From: Candidatus Didemnitutus sp.
Lineage (GTDB): Bacteria > Verrucomicrobiota > Verrucomicrobiia > Opitutales > Opitutaceae
Direction: 5' to 3'
Length of the DNA: 64,000 bases
NCBI GenBank assembly: GCA_017991595.1
Contig: JAGOQJ010000006.1
Span: 1 to 64,000, forward strand
The notes beneath the pieces are model-generated. The model had not been told where the DNA came from. It did no database searches and saw nothing but the letters and a program-made list of their open reading frames with translations. Shown here one piece after another: positions 1-7,557 of the stretch (positions are counted from its first letter, which is position 1; each line of letters starts with the position of its first letter). The translations under genes and the position numbers were made by a program.

Positions 1-533
1 TCGCGATGGAGCATTGGGGCGTGATTCCGGACGTCGTCACGATGGGCAAGGGCTTCGGCAACGGATTCCCGGTCACGTGCGTCGCCGTGCGCGAGAAGTT
101 CAAGGAAAGCTTCGAGAGCATCTCCGCATCCTCCAGCTACGGCGGCAACCCGATGGCGTGCGCCGCGGCGCTGATCTCCACCAAGGTCATCGAGGAGGAA
201 AACCTCCTCGAGCATGCGACGCATCTGGGCAACGTCGCCCTCAAGCGCATGCAGCGCATGAAGGAGCAGCACAAGATCGTGGGCGATGTCCGCGCCAAGG
301 GCTGCCTCATGGGCATCGAGCTCGTGAAGGACAAGGCGACGAAGGAGCCGTTCGACAAGGCCGGCACGCTCGTTTACCAGAAGGCCTTCCGCAAGGGGCT
401 GGCTTGGATCCCCGCGGGGCACATCCTGCGCATGAGCCCGCCGATCGTCATGGACGAAGCGACGCTGCTCAAGGGTCTCGACATCATCGACGAAGCGATC
501 GGCGAAACGGCCAAGGAACTCGGCTTCAACTGA
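1..533 (+). CDS. Class III PLP-dependent aminotransferase, C-terminal part (cut by window edge)
   Basis: The visible 176 residues are the second half of a fold-type I class III aminotransferase, the group holding 4-aminobutyrate, ornithine and acetylornithine aminotransferases. Near the start PDVVTMGKGFGNG carries the lysine expected to form the Schiff base with PLP, and SSYGGNPMACAAA matches the conserved glycine-rich segment after it. The reading frame is open to the left edge, so the true start lies outside the window. It ends 19 bases before an aldolase on the same strand and probably shares a transcript with the amino-sugar genes that follow. The substrate cannot be settled from this half; the family call is firm. 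Confidence 0.85.
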   Translation, partial: AMEHWGVIPDVVTMGKGFGNGFPVTCVAVREKFKESFESISASSSYGGNPMACAAALISTKVIEEENLLEHATHLGNVALKRMQRMKEQHKIVGDVRAKGCLMGIELVKDKATKEPFDKAGTLVYQKAFRKGLAWIPAGHILRMSPPIVMDEATLLKGLDIIDEAIGETAKELGFN

Positions 534-552
534 GCCGCTGCGACGACTCCCG

Positions 553-1383
553 ATGAGCGCAACACCTCGACTTAACCGTCTGTTTCACCCCGTTTCCGGT
601 CGCTGCTTCGACGTGGCGATCGATCACGGATTCTTCAACGAGTTCGGCTTCCTCGCCGGCATCGAGAACATCGGCAAGGCCGTGCAGACGGTCGCCGATG
701 CGGCGCCCGACGCCATCCAGCTCACCGTGGGCCAGGCGCGCCACCTGCAGAATCTGCGGGGGCGCTTCAAGCCCTCGCTGGTGCTGCGCGTCGACGTGGC
801 GAACGTCTACGGCAAGAAACTGCCGCGGAAGCTCTACAGCCGGATGATCGAGGAGCCGGTCGAGCAGGCGTTGCGGCTCGATGCCGCGTGCCTGTGCGTG
901 AATCTCTTCCAGATCCCTGATGAACCGGAGGTGGGCGAGGAGTGCGTGGCCAATATCCTGCGGCTCAAACCGCTCGCGGCTCGCTACGGCATGCCGATGA
1001 TGGTGGAGCCGCTCGTGTTCCGGCCGAACGCCGAAGCCGGCGGCTACATGGTCGACGGCGACGAGAAGAAAATCATCCCGCTCGTCCGCCAAGCCGCGGA
1101 ACTCGGCGCCGATGTCATCAAGGCCGATCCGACGGACAACGTGAGCGTTTACCACAAGGTCATCGAGGCGGCGAGCGGCGTGCCGCTCCTCGTGCGCGGT
1201 GGTGGCAAAGTCAGCGATCGGGAAATCGTTGAGCGCACCGTGGCGCTGCTGGCGCAAGGCGCGTCCGGCATCGTTTACGGGCGCAACATTATCCAGCACG
1301 CCAAGCCCGCCGCGATCACCAAGGCCTTGATGGGCGTGGTGCACGAGAATTGGAGTGTGGATCAGGCCATGCGTTTGCTCTGA
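553..1383 (+). CDS. DhnA/DeoC-type class I aldolase
   Basis: This 276-residue protein looks like a TIM-barrel class I aldolase of the DhnA-type fructose-bisphosphate aldolase family, which cleaves phosphorylated ketoses through a lysine Schiff base. Visible signatures are DHG at residues 24-26 close to the N terminus, ELGADVIKADPT with the probable Schiff-base lysine K190, and LLVRGGGK plus GIVYGRNI toward the end, which form the phosphate-binding loops of this family. The ATG at 553 begins right after the aminotransferase. With NagA-like and NagB-like genes downstream it probably splits a sugar phosphate produced by amino-sugar breakdown. The exact substrate (fructose-1,6-bisphosphate, tagatose derivative or other) is inferred only. 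Confidence 0.8.
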   Translation: MSATPRLNRLFHPVSGRCFDVAIDHGFFNEFGFLAGIENIGKAVQTVADAAPDAIQLTVGQARHLQNLRGRFKPSLVLRVDVANVYGKKLPRKLYSRMIEEPVEQALRLDAACLCVNLFQIPDEPEVGEECVANILRLKPLAARYGMPMMVEPLVFRPNAEAGGYMVDGDEKKIIPLVRQAAELGADVIKADPTDNVSVYHKVIEAASGVPLLVRGGGKVSDREIVERTVALLAQGASGIVYGRNIIQHAKPAAITKALMGVVHENWSVDQAMRLL

Positions 1384-1651
1384 GTCATCCTCATGCGTTT
1401 CTCCTTCGCTTCCGGGGAATCGGCCGCAGGTTGTCGGCCTGCGGGCTTTGCGGCCGGCGGCCACCAACCCGGAAGTGAAGCAGAAGGCGCGGCTCGGGCA
1501 GCTCATTGCGCCGCCGGTCTAAGAAAAGCACACGTCCCCGAAAACATGCCCACCGCCTTAACGGGCTCGCCGCTTTCGCCGAAATCGCCGTGGATGCCAC
1601 TCACTCGAACAACTTCTTCGTCTCGCGCCTTTGCCGACCGCTGATCAACCC
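1384..1651. other. Gap before the NagA-like gene with protein-like but broken reading frames
   Basis: No complete gene is evident here. Two short plus-strand stretches in different frames read like real protein: one ends at the TAA near 1521 (…NPEVKQKARLGQLIAPPV) and a second (NGLAAFAEIAVDATHSNNFF… from about 1560) ends at the TGA at 1653-1655, which overlaps the ATG of the next gene as ATGA. This may be a decayed gene or the end of a frameshifted one. No promoter or terminator was recognised. Confidence 0.35.
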
Positions 1652-2824
1652 ATGAGCACCTTTCTAGTTCGGAATGCGCGGATCGTCGTGCCGGGAGAGC
1701 GAATCCTCTCCGGCGATGTGCTCGTGCGGGAGGGCAAGATGGTCGAAATCGGGGCCGTGTCCGCGAGTGCGGCGGCCGGCGCGCCGGTGTTCGATGCCGA
1801 GGGACGCTTGCTGACGCCCGGACTGATTGACGTCCACACGCATGGAGTGATGCAGAGTCTGTATGAGGCGGGAGCGTGGGAAACGCGGTCGGCGCTCCGG
1901 GCCTTGCCGCAATTCGGCGTCACCACGGTGCTGCCGACGATCATTCCGCACGACAACCCGGAGTGTCTCGCGCGTCTCGCTGAGATCGTGGCGGTGCTGC
2001 CGTCGATCCGCGAGGTCAACGTGCCCGGACTTCATCTTGAAGGGCCGTTCATGACGGTCGGGGGTGCGGCCTGCCCGACGTTGCCCGGCGATGTGGCGTT
2101 GCTCGAGCGACTGTTCGCAGCCTGCGCTGGCCGGATCGCCGCGATGTCATTGAGCCCCGACGCTCCCGGCATTGTTCCGGTGATCCGCCGTCTGGCGGAG
2201 CGGGATGTGCGCGTGTTCCTCACGCACACGCGGGCAGGCGTCGAAGACACCGAGCAGGCGATCGCCGCGGGGGCGAGGCATGCCACGCATTTCTATAACG
2301 TGTTCTATCCTCCCGCGGAGACGGAGCCGGGTGTTCGTCCGGTCGGTGCGGTCGAAACCATTTTGGCCGATCCGCGGGTGTCGGTGGATTTCATCGCCGA
2401 TGGCGTGCATGTGCATCCGATGGCGATCCGTGCTGCGGTGGCGGCCAAAGGCTGGCAGGGGGTTCTGCTCATCACCGACTCAAACATCGGGGCAGGACTG
2501 CCGCCCGGAGTCTATCCGACGCCATGGGGGTTTTCCGTGCGGGTGTCCCCACGCACGGCGGCGCGGCATGCGACCCAGAACACCCTCGCCGGCAGCGCGC
2601 TGACCATGGATCGCGGCGTCGCGAACCTGTTGCAGTGGTTGTCGCTCCCGCCGGAGCAGGTGTGGGCGATGGCCACGCTCAACCCGGCCCGCTTGCTCGG
2701 CTTGGCCGGGAAGGGGCGCATGCAAGTCGGCGCCGATGCCGATCTCGTTTTGTGGGACGCCGACCTCACGGCGCGCCGCACCTGGGTGAATGGAAACACA
2801 GTCTATGAAAAGAACGTCGTCTAA
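1652..2824 (+). CDS. nagA: N-acetylglucosamine-6-phosphate deacetylase-like amidohydrolase
   Basis: A 390-residue amidohydrolase-superfamily protein that matches NagA, which removes the acetyl group from GlcNAc-6-phosphate. The metal-binding motif DVHTHG is at residues 61-65, followed by GLHLEGPF (metal-ligand glutamate), LTHTRAG, HATHFYNVF (histidine ligands), DGVHVH and ITDSN with the catalytic aspartate. The C-terminal beta-sandwich ends NPARLLGLAGKGRMQVGADADLVLWD, typical of the family. An upstream in-frame TTG at 1631 is possible, but the ATG at 1652 begins exactly at the conserved start MSTFLVRNARIV. The gene overlaps the next by 20 or 35 bases, so the pair is probably translationally coupled. 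Confidence in the family is high; the exact acyl-amino sugar is inferred. Confidence 0.85.
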   Translation: MSTFLVRNARIVVPGERILSGDVLVREGKMVEIGAVSASAAAGAPVFDAEGRLLTPGLIDVHTHGVMQSLYEAGAWETRSALRALPQFGVTTVLPTIIPHDNPECLARLAEIVAVLPSIREVNVPGLHLEGPFMTVGGAACPTLPGDVALLERLFAACAGRIAAMSLSPDAPGIVPVIRRLAERDVRVFLTHTRAGVEDTEQAIAAGARHATHFYNVFYPPAETEPGVRPVGAVETILADPRVSVDFIADGVHVHPMAIRAAVAAKGWQGVLLITDSNIGAGLPPGVYPTPWGFSVRVSPRTAARHATQNTLAGSALTMDRGVANLLQWLSLPPEQVWAMATLNPARLLGLAGKGRMQVGADADLVLWDADLTARRTWVNGNTVYEKNVV

Positions 2825-3749
2825 ATTTGTCTTCGCGCCGGCGAAATTTATCCCTTTCCGCGACACGAAGGTGATCGCTCGCATGCGGGCCATCACCCGT
2901 CGCGAAATCACTAAGCACCCGAACCCGGACTTCCGCATCAGCGTGCTGCCGGATGCGGAGTTCGAACGCCGCTGGATCGACGACATGTTCACCCGGATTC
3001 GGACCGCGATGGACGCGGGGGAGCAGTTCGTCGCCATCATGCCGAATCCGTGGCCCGGCTACTCGAAGCTCGCGGCGAAACTCAACCGCGCTCGCGTCGA
3101 TTGCCGGCGGCTGCACACGTTCAACATGGACGAGTATGCCGACGAGAACGGCCGCATCGCGCCCGAATCGTGGGAGTTCGGCTTCGGCTACGCCTTCAAG
3201 AAATACTTCTGGAGCAATCTCGATGCGAAGTTGCGCCCGCCGGAAAAGCAGGTGCACGTCTTCACCAATCGGAACCTGAAGAGCTACGGCCGTATGCTCG
3301 CCGATCTCGGCGGCGCCGATATTTGTTACAGCGGCCCGGGCTGGACGGGGCATCTTGCCTTCATCGAACCGGACGCGCCGGAATTCGCGGGCTCGTTGAA
3401 GGAATGGAAGAAGATGGGCCCTCGCATCTGCACGCTCAGCCCGTTCACGATCGCGCAGAACTCCCTCCACGGTTACTTTGGCAGCAGCGGCGATCTTTGT
3501 GCCGTCCCGCCCAAGGCCGCGACGATCGGGCCGGCGGAGGTCATCGCCGCCAAGCATCGCATCGACATGCACTCGATCGCGATCGACGGCTCCTTTGCCT
3601 CATGGCAGCGCCTTATGTCGCGCCTGGTGTTGCACGGGCCGGTGACGCCGCGGGTGCCCGAGTCCATCCTGCAAACCTTGCGGACGGACGTATGGGTTTC
3701 CGAGACGGTCGCTGCCGATATCCGCCCGCGGTGGGATAAAGGTTATTGA
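2805..3749 (+). CDS. NagB-like glucosamine-6-phosphate isomerase/deaminase family protein
   Basis: A 314-residue protein of the sugar-phosphate isomerase fold used by NagB and 6-phosphogluconolactonase. FNMDEYADE corresponds to the DEY motif of NagB, and GPGWTGHLAFIEPD aligns with the GxGxDGHIAFNEP active-site loop. The loop histidine and glutamate are kept, but the aspartate before GH is threonine. Starts at 2790 (METQSMKRT) and 2805 (MKRT) are both in frame inside the end of the NagA-like gene; I chose 2805 as the shorter overlap. Its position after NagA suggests it converts the deacetylated amino-sugar phosphate to a ketose phosphate and ammonia. The missing acid means deamination itself is uncertain. 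Confidence 0.7.
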   Translation: MKRTSSKFVFAPAKFIPFRDTKVIARMRAITRREITKHPNPDFRISVLPDAEFERRWIDDMFTRIRTAMDAGEQFVAIMPNPWPGYSKLAAKLNRARVDCRRLHTFNMDEYADENGRIAPESWEFGFGYAFKKYFWSNLDAKLRPPEKQVHVFTNRNLKSYGRMLADLGGADICYSGPGWTGHLAFIEPDAPEFAGSLKEWKKMGPRICTLSPFTIAQNSLHGYFGSSGDLCAVPPKAATIGPAEVIAAKHRIDMHSIAIDGSFASWQRLMSRLVLHGPVTPRVPESILQTLRTDVWVSETVAADIRPRWDKGY

Positions 3750-4184
3750 GCGGAGCGTGTTTCGGTGGACTGCGCTTGGCCGCTGAGGCGATAACTTGCC
3801 CCGCCACTCGCAGCCCGCATTGGCAGGCTCATTTTCGTCCTGCGTCGGGCTGCTTCGCGGACTTTCCGCCCGGGCGAGTTCCGCGAAATACGCTTAACGC
3901 GGAACTGGGGCGCAGGTGGATTGCGGCGGGGTGGGGTGGGACGCGCGAAGGCGCTAGTGTTGGGTGCGGGCGGGGAATTGCAGCGTAGACGCATCTCTCG
4001 CACATGGCCGGGCGCAGTCGTCCTCTCGTCAAAACGCTTGGTGGCCCGAGAGCTAATCTCACGTGCCGGGCTCGCGGATTCGGGCCAAGATTACGGAGAA
4101 ATTACGTAATTTATGGCCCTAAATTGCCCAGAATTGCTGTGGCTTTCATTTTTTCGGGTTGGCCGTTGAAAGCTTCTTAACCCC
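3750..4184. other. Intergenic stretch without a recognised gene
   Basis: About 435 bases between the NagB-like gene and the tRNA terminator. Short open frames are present but show no conserved motif and are not supported. The right part is noticeably more A+T-rich than its surroundings and holds a perfect 14-base palindrome at 4099-4112. Confidence 0.5.
4099..4112. promoter_or_regulatory. 14-bp perfect palindrome, possible operator
   Basis: AAATTACGTAATTT is its own reverse complement and lies in an A+T-rich patch of an otherwise GC-rich intergenic region. Its symmetry fits a homodimeric regulator site, but no gene starts immediately beside it on the plus strand, so the target is unknown. 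Confidence 0.3.
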
Positions 4185-4220
4185 TTAAACAAAAGGCCCT
4201 CCCGAGCAGTGGGAGGGCCT
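4185..4220 (-). terminator. Intrinsic terminator of the initiator tRNA
   Basis: Perfect 10-base inverted repeat AGGCCCTCCC (4194-4203) and GGGAGGGCCT (4211-4220) with a 7-base loop. Read on the minus strand the stem is followed by TTTTGTTT, placing it directly 3' of the tRNA gene. Confidence 0.85.
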
Positions 4221-4225
4221 CAAAT

Positions 4226-4302
<77 letters not shown>

Positions 4303-4316
4303 ACAAAGGAGCGGTG

Positions 4317-4345
4317 AACGTGCGAACCGCATTTTCTCCTGTCAA
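4317..4345 (-). promoter_or_regulatory. Probable sigma-70-type promoter of the initiator tRNA
   Basis: On the minus strand a perfect -35 hexamer TTGACA (plus positions 4340-4345) is separated by 17 bases from CACGTT (4317-4322), a weak -10 box that keeps the key A and final T. The tRNA begins 14 bases further on. Confidence 0.5.
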
Positions 4346-4544
4346 CCGTCATTTTTAGAAAATCGCAGGAAAGGTCTTGCTCCACGCCCCGCGCATCTCT
4401 GTTTTCAGCCCTTCCTGTTCCTTTAACCAACCCAACCAAAACTCAGCGCGAGGCTCCGTCCGGAACAGGGGCGAGGTTTCGCGCAAAGTCTGATCGCAAG
4501 GCGGCCCAGTTGGCCGACCTGTGTATTCGACATACATAGATCCC

Positions 4545-5435
4545 ATGAACGTCACTCCCAAAGACCTCCTCGATGCCGGCGTCCACCTCGGTCACCAGAC
4601 CAAGCGTTGGAACCCGCGCTCCAAGCCCTACGTGTTCGGCCACCGCCAGGGCATCACCATCATCGATCTGGAGAAGACCCACGCCGCCCTCGAGAAGGCC
4701 TGCTCCTTCCTCGAGCAACTCGTCGCCACTGGCGATGAAGTCCTCCTCGTCGGCACCAAGCGCCAGGCGCAGGAACTCATCAAGGAGGCCGCGGCCGCCA
4801 CCGGCATGCCCTACGTCACCACCCGCTGGATGGGTGGCACGCTTACCAATTTCGAGACGATCAAGAAGTCCCTCGCCAAGTTCAAAAAGTATCAGGCGAT
4901 GGACCAGAACGGCGAGCTCTCTAAGTTCTCCTCCAAGGAGGAGTCCGCGATCCGTCGCGAGATGGCCCGCATGACCCGCAACTTCGACGGTATCTCCGGC
5001 ATCAGCGGGCTTCCCGCCGCGATGTTCGTGATCGACGCCGGTTACGAGGAAATCGCCGTCCTCGAGGCCAAGCGCCTCGGCATCCCCTGCGTTGGTCTCG
5101 TCGACACCAACTCCGACCCGACCCTGCTCTCGCACCCGATCCCGGGCAACGACGATGCGACCAAGTCCATCCGCATCGTGGTCGAGACCGTCGTCGCGGC
5201 CATCCAGGCCGGTCTCTCCCATCGTGAGACCCGCCGCGTGCAGCGCGCCGAGAAGGCCGCCGCCGATGCCGCGGCCGCCGCGGGCGGCGCCGACACCGAC
5301 GAGGTGCTCGAGAAGGTCGCCCTCCCGCAGGACGTGAAGGCCCTCGTCGAGGACAAGCCGGCCGTCGCTCCGCGCAAGCGCACCACCCGCACCGCCGGCG
5401 CCAAGAAGTCCGCCGTCAGCACCGAGGAAGTCTAA
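4545..5435 (+). CDS. rpsB: 30S ribosomal protein S2
   Basis: This 296-residue protein is ribosomal protein S2 of the small subunit. The start MNVTPKDLLDAGVHLGHQTKRWNP is the conserved N terminus, and GTKRQAQELI, RWMGGTLTNFETI and GLVDTNSDP are S2 signatures. The ATG at 4545 is chosen over an in-frame upstream ATG at 4521 because conservation starts there. Bacterial S2 is usually about 230-260 residues; this one carries an Ala/Lys/Arg-rich tail of roughly 50 residues after the core, ending KRTTRTAGAKKSAVSTEEV. The gene is followed 26 bases later by tsf, the classical rpsB-tsf pair, and a terminator follows tsf. Confidence 0.97.
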   Translation: MNVTPKDLLDAGVHLGHQTKRWNPRSKPYVFGHRQGITIIDLEKTHAALEKACSFLEQLVATGDEVLLVGTKRQAQELIKEAAAATGMPYVTTRWMGGTLTNFETIKKSLAKFKKYQAMDQNGELSKFSSKEESAIRREMARMTRNFDGISGISGLPAAMFVIDAGYEEIAVLEAKRLGIPCVGLVDTNSDPTLLSHPIPGNDDATKSIRIVVETVVAAIQAGLSHRETRRVQRAEKAAADAAAAAGGADTDEVLEKVALPQDVKALVEDKPAVAPRKRTTRTAGAKKSAVSTEEV

Positions 5436-5461
5436 TCTCTCAAACCCAGGAATACACTCCA

Positions 5462-6052
5462 ATGTCAGCTGTCACCGCCAGCATGGTCTCCGAACTCCGT
5501 GAAAAAACGGGCGCCGGAATGCTCGATTGCAAGAAGGCCCTCGATGAAACGAAGGGCAACATGGAGGAGGCCGTCACGCTCCTCCGCAAGAAGCTCGGCA
5601 ACAAGATCGACAAGCTTGCCAGCCGCGCGACGAAGGAAGGTCTCATCGAGTCCTACATCCACGTCGGCGGCAAGGTCGGCGTCATGATCGAGGTCGGTTG
5701 CGAGACCGACTTCGTCGCCAAGAATGAGGACTTCAAGGCGTTCTGCCGCGACCTCTGCCTCCAGATCGCCGCCGCGAGCCCGCTCTACGTCTCCCGCGAT
5801 CAGGTCCCCGAGGCCGAGATCGCCAAGGAGCGCGACATCGCCTCCGCGCAGATGGAGGGCAAGCCCGCCGCCGCCGTGCAGAAGATCGTCGAAGGCAAGC
5901 TCGAGAAGTATTACTCGCAGGTCTGCTTGCTCGACCAGCCCTTCGTGAAGAACCCGGATCGCACGATCAAGGATCTCCTCACCGAGAAGGTCGGCACCAT
6001 CGGCGAGAACATTCAGATCCGCCGCTTCATCCGCTACCAGCTCGGCGCCTGA
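5462..6052 (+). CDS. tsf: Translation elongation factor Ts, short form
   Basis: EF-Ts is the guanine-nucleotide exchange factor that recycles EF-Tu after GTP hydrolysis. The protein has the N-terminal UBA-like module with LREKTGAGMLDCKKAL and the core motif GVMIEVGCETDFVAKN. At 196 residues it has the short architecture seen in Thermus rather than the roughly 280 residues of Escherichia coli, lacking one core subdomain. It ends FIRYQLGA. It follows rpsB closely and is followed by a strong terminator, so the two genes are likely one transcript. Confidence 0.97.
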   Translation: MSAVTASMVSELREKTGAGMLDCKKALDETKGNMEEAVTLLRKKLGNKIDKLASRATKEGLIESYIHVGGKVGVMIEVGCETDFVAKNEDFKAFCRDLCLQIAAASPLYVSRDQVPEAEIAKERDIASAQMEGKPAAAVQKIVEGKLEKYYSQVCLLDQPFVKNPDRTIKDLLTEKVGTIGENIQIRRFIRYQLGA

Positions 6053-6082
6053 GGCGCTGCGCTCCGCGAGCAAAATTATCCA

Positions 6083-6109
6083 GGCGCGCCCCACCGGGCG
6101 CGCCTTTTT
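6083..6109 (+). terminator. Intrinsic terminator of rpsB-tsf
   Basis: GGCGCGCCC (6083-6091) and GGGCGCGCC (6096-6104) pair as a 9-base stem around CACC and are followed by TTTTT. It lies about 30 bases after the tsf stop. Confidence 0.88.
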
Positions 6110-6296
6110 GTTGTGCGCGATCGGTGGGGCAGGCCGCGGAGGGCGCGCCGGACCGCGCGCGAGCTCGACGGCGGCGCCGACGAGGGATGCACGCACCATG
6201 GCCACATACGCCATCGCGTGACACGCGTGGTGGTGCCGGGAAAAATTTCGCTTCGTGTTCCGGCCAAACTTGAGGTCTTGTGGCCGCTGTCACGCC

Positions 6297-6704
6297 ATGA
6301 ATGTCACGCAAAGCCAGATCATCCAACGCGGCCTCACCAACTGTTGTCCGAATTGCGGGGGCAAGACGTTGTTTCGCGAGGACAAGCGCTTCGAACTCGA
6401 CCGCGAGTGCCGGCGCTGCGGCCTCAAGCTGGAGCGCGAGGAAGGTTTTTTCCTCGGCGCCATGGCGCTGAACTACGGCGTCACCTGCTTCCTGTTCCTG
6501 CTGCCGACGGTCCTTCTCTGGTATAACGGCGTGCTGGGCGACACCGCCACCATCGTCATTGCGCTGGCCGGTGCGGCCCTTGTGCCGATGCTGCTCTACC
6601 GGTCCTCCCGCAGCTGGCAGTTGATGCTCTACTACTTCTTCCTGCCCCAGCATCTGCCGGCCAACCGGCGCCCCTTGGGGGATGGCGAGGACGAAAACAC
6701 GTAA
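6297..6704 (+). CDS. DUF983 family zinc-ribbon membrane protein
   Basis: A 135-residue protein with a cytoplasmic zinc ribbon followed by two membrane helices. The ribbon reads CPNCGG near residues 17-22 and CRRCG about 20 residues later. FFLGAMALNYGVTCFLFLLP and the following hydrophobic stretch form the two spans. This arrangement is that of DUF983, found in many bacteria and often near respiratory genes, with no assigned function. The ATG at 6297 is preferred to an upstream in-frame ATG at 6255 because the family begins just before the zinc ribbon. It stands alone between the tsf terminator and a tRNA. Confidence 0.8.
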   Translation: MNVTQSQIIQRGLTNCCPNCGGKTLFREDKRFELDRECRRCGLKLEREEGFFLGAMALNYGVTCFLFLLPTVLLWYNGVLGDTATIVIALAGAALVPMLLYRSSRSWQLMLYYFFLPQHLPANRRPLGDGEDENT

Positions 6705-6719
6705 TCCGCGCTGTAAAAA

Positions 6720-6810
6720 TGGCGGAGAGGGTGGGATTCGAACCCACGTTAGGGTTTAAGCCTAAACCGCATTTCGAGTGCGGCGCGTTCAACCACTCTG
6801 CCACCTCTCC
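6720..6810 (-). tRNA. tRNA-Ser (CGA)
   Basis: The minus strand gives a class II tRNA of 91 bases: acceptor GGAGAGG pairs with CCTCTCC, anticodon stem CCGCA/TGCGG encloses the loop CTCGAAA with anticodon CGA (reads UCG), and a long variable arm precedes the T-arm GTGGGTTCGAATCCCAC. Discriminator G73 and an encoded CCA follow, as expected for serine. Confidence 0.95.
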
Positions 6811-7140
6811 GGAAGCAAGACGGAGCAACGTAGGAAGCGCGGACGAAAACGGAAGCGAAATTTTGTGCCGCCCTGCGGAACGGTCCCGCGGCGCATAAAT
6901 CCCGTCTTCCCGGGCTGGTGGAAGGCAGGCAAGGCCGCCCTCGCTTGACGATGCGGCCCGGCGACGACGTCCGTCGCTTAGCTCGCGGTAGCCATGGCCG
7001 TGGGTTGATGCAGATGCTGTGCCGCGGGGCTGCTGCGTACGGAAGGGTGACGTTCTGGCGGAGCGTGAGTGGCAGGATGGGCGGAATGCCGGCTTGCGGT
7101 TTCCGTGGCATTTTCTGTGCTAAGAAGACCTCTCGTCACC
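6811..7140. other. Intergenic stretch without a recognised gene
   Basis: About 330 bases between tRNA-Ser (minus strand) and the next plus-strand gene. It should contain the tRNA promoter; TACGTT read on the minus strand about 15 bases before the tRNA is a possible -10 box without a good -35. I see no gene, repeat or terminator in the rest. Confidence 0.5.
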
Positions 7141-7527
7141 ATGCCCCCCACCTTTCGCGAGCGCTACTGTGCGCATGCCGGTATTCCGACCGAGCAGTTC
7201 GAGGAACACCTGTTTCGCCGGGCGCTTTATTTCCATGCCAAGCCGTTGCAGGGAATCCTCGATTGGATGCCGGACTACTTCACGGCCGACCACGATTTCC
7301 TGCGCAGCGTGGGTGACATCCGCAGCCGGCGCTTCTTTCACGCCGAAGCGGGGGAGTATCAGACCCACTCCATGAATCGCGGCGTCTTGCGGCGGGTCTT
7401 TTTCCTGCGCGTCTCAGCCGAGCGCGTGCGGCAGTTCATGGAAGAATGCTGGGGCGGGCACGATTCGAACCCGCCCTTGGGGGGCGGACGCGACGCGGCC
7501 TCGGCGGATTCTCATCCGCCGCATTGA
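7141..7527 (+). CDS. Hypothetical protein whose end reads through a tRNA-like structure
   Basis: I do not recognise this 128-residue protein. It begins MPPTFRERYCAHAGIPTEQF and is rich in aromatic and charged residues (ALYFHAKPLQGILDWMPDYF, SRRFFHAEAGEY); no membrane span or signal peptide is visible. The ATG at 7141 is chosen over an upstream GTG because the first coding-like residues begin there. From about residue 104 the sequence WGGHDSNPPL resembles translated tRNA T-arm sequence, and the stop codon lies inside a structured element on the other strand. The last 25 residues may therefore not be ancestral. It is convergent with the aldehyde dehydrogenase gene. Confidence 0.55.
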   Translation: MPPTFRERYCAHAGIPTEQFEEHLFRRALYFHAKPLQGILDWMPDYFTADHDFLRSVGDIRSRRFFHAEAGEYQTHSMNRGVLRRVFFLRVSAERVRQFMEECWGGHDSNPPLGGGRDAASADSHPPH

Positions 7528-7554
7528 GCCGGCGCGGTGCGGCGCTACCGCCCG
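7450..7554 (-). other. Degenerate tRNA-like (class II) structured element
   Basis: Read on the minus strand, GGGCGG and CCGCCC can form an acceptor-like stem. A T-loop TTCGAAT sits in a stem with one mismatch, and GGCGGA/TCCGCC form a hairpin where the anticodon arm would be, but with a 6-base loop. No normal D-arm with GG and A21 is visible and the 3' end reads AGCA, not CCA. It lies between the stops of two convergent genes, so it could also serve as a terminator structure. Confidence 0.35.
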
Positions 7555-7557
7555 GGT

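Noticed and set aside
526..1506. 326-codon open frame on the minus strand
   Set aside because: Antisense to the DhnA-type aldolase, whose catalytic motifs are intact.
1393..1644. 83-codon plus-strand frame before nagA
   Set aside because: Arg/Ser/Pro-rich reading with no protein character; the better-looking fragments in this gap are in the other two frames.
7450..7554. Selenocysteine tRNA or tmRNA
   Set aside because: No TTCA-type anticodon loop for tRNA-Sec, no normal D-arm, and no room for a tmRNA because the aldehyde dehydrogenase gene starts at once on that side.
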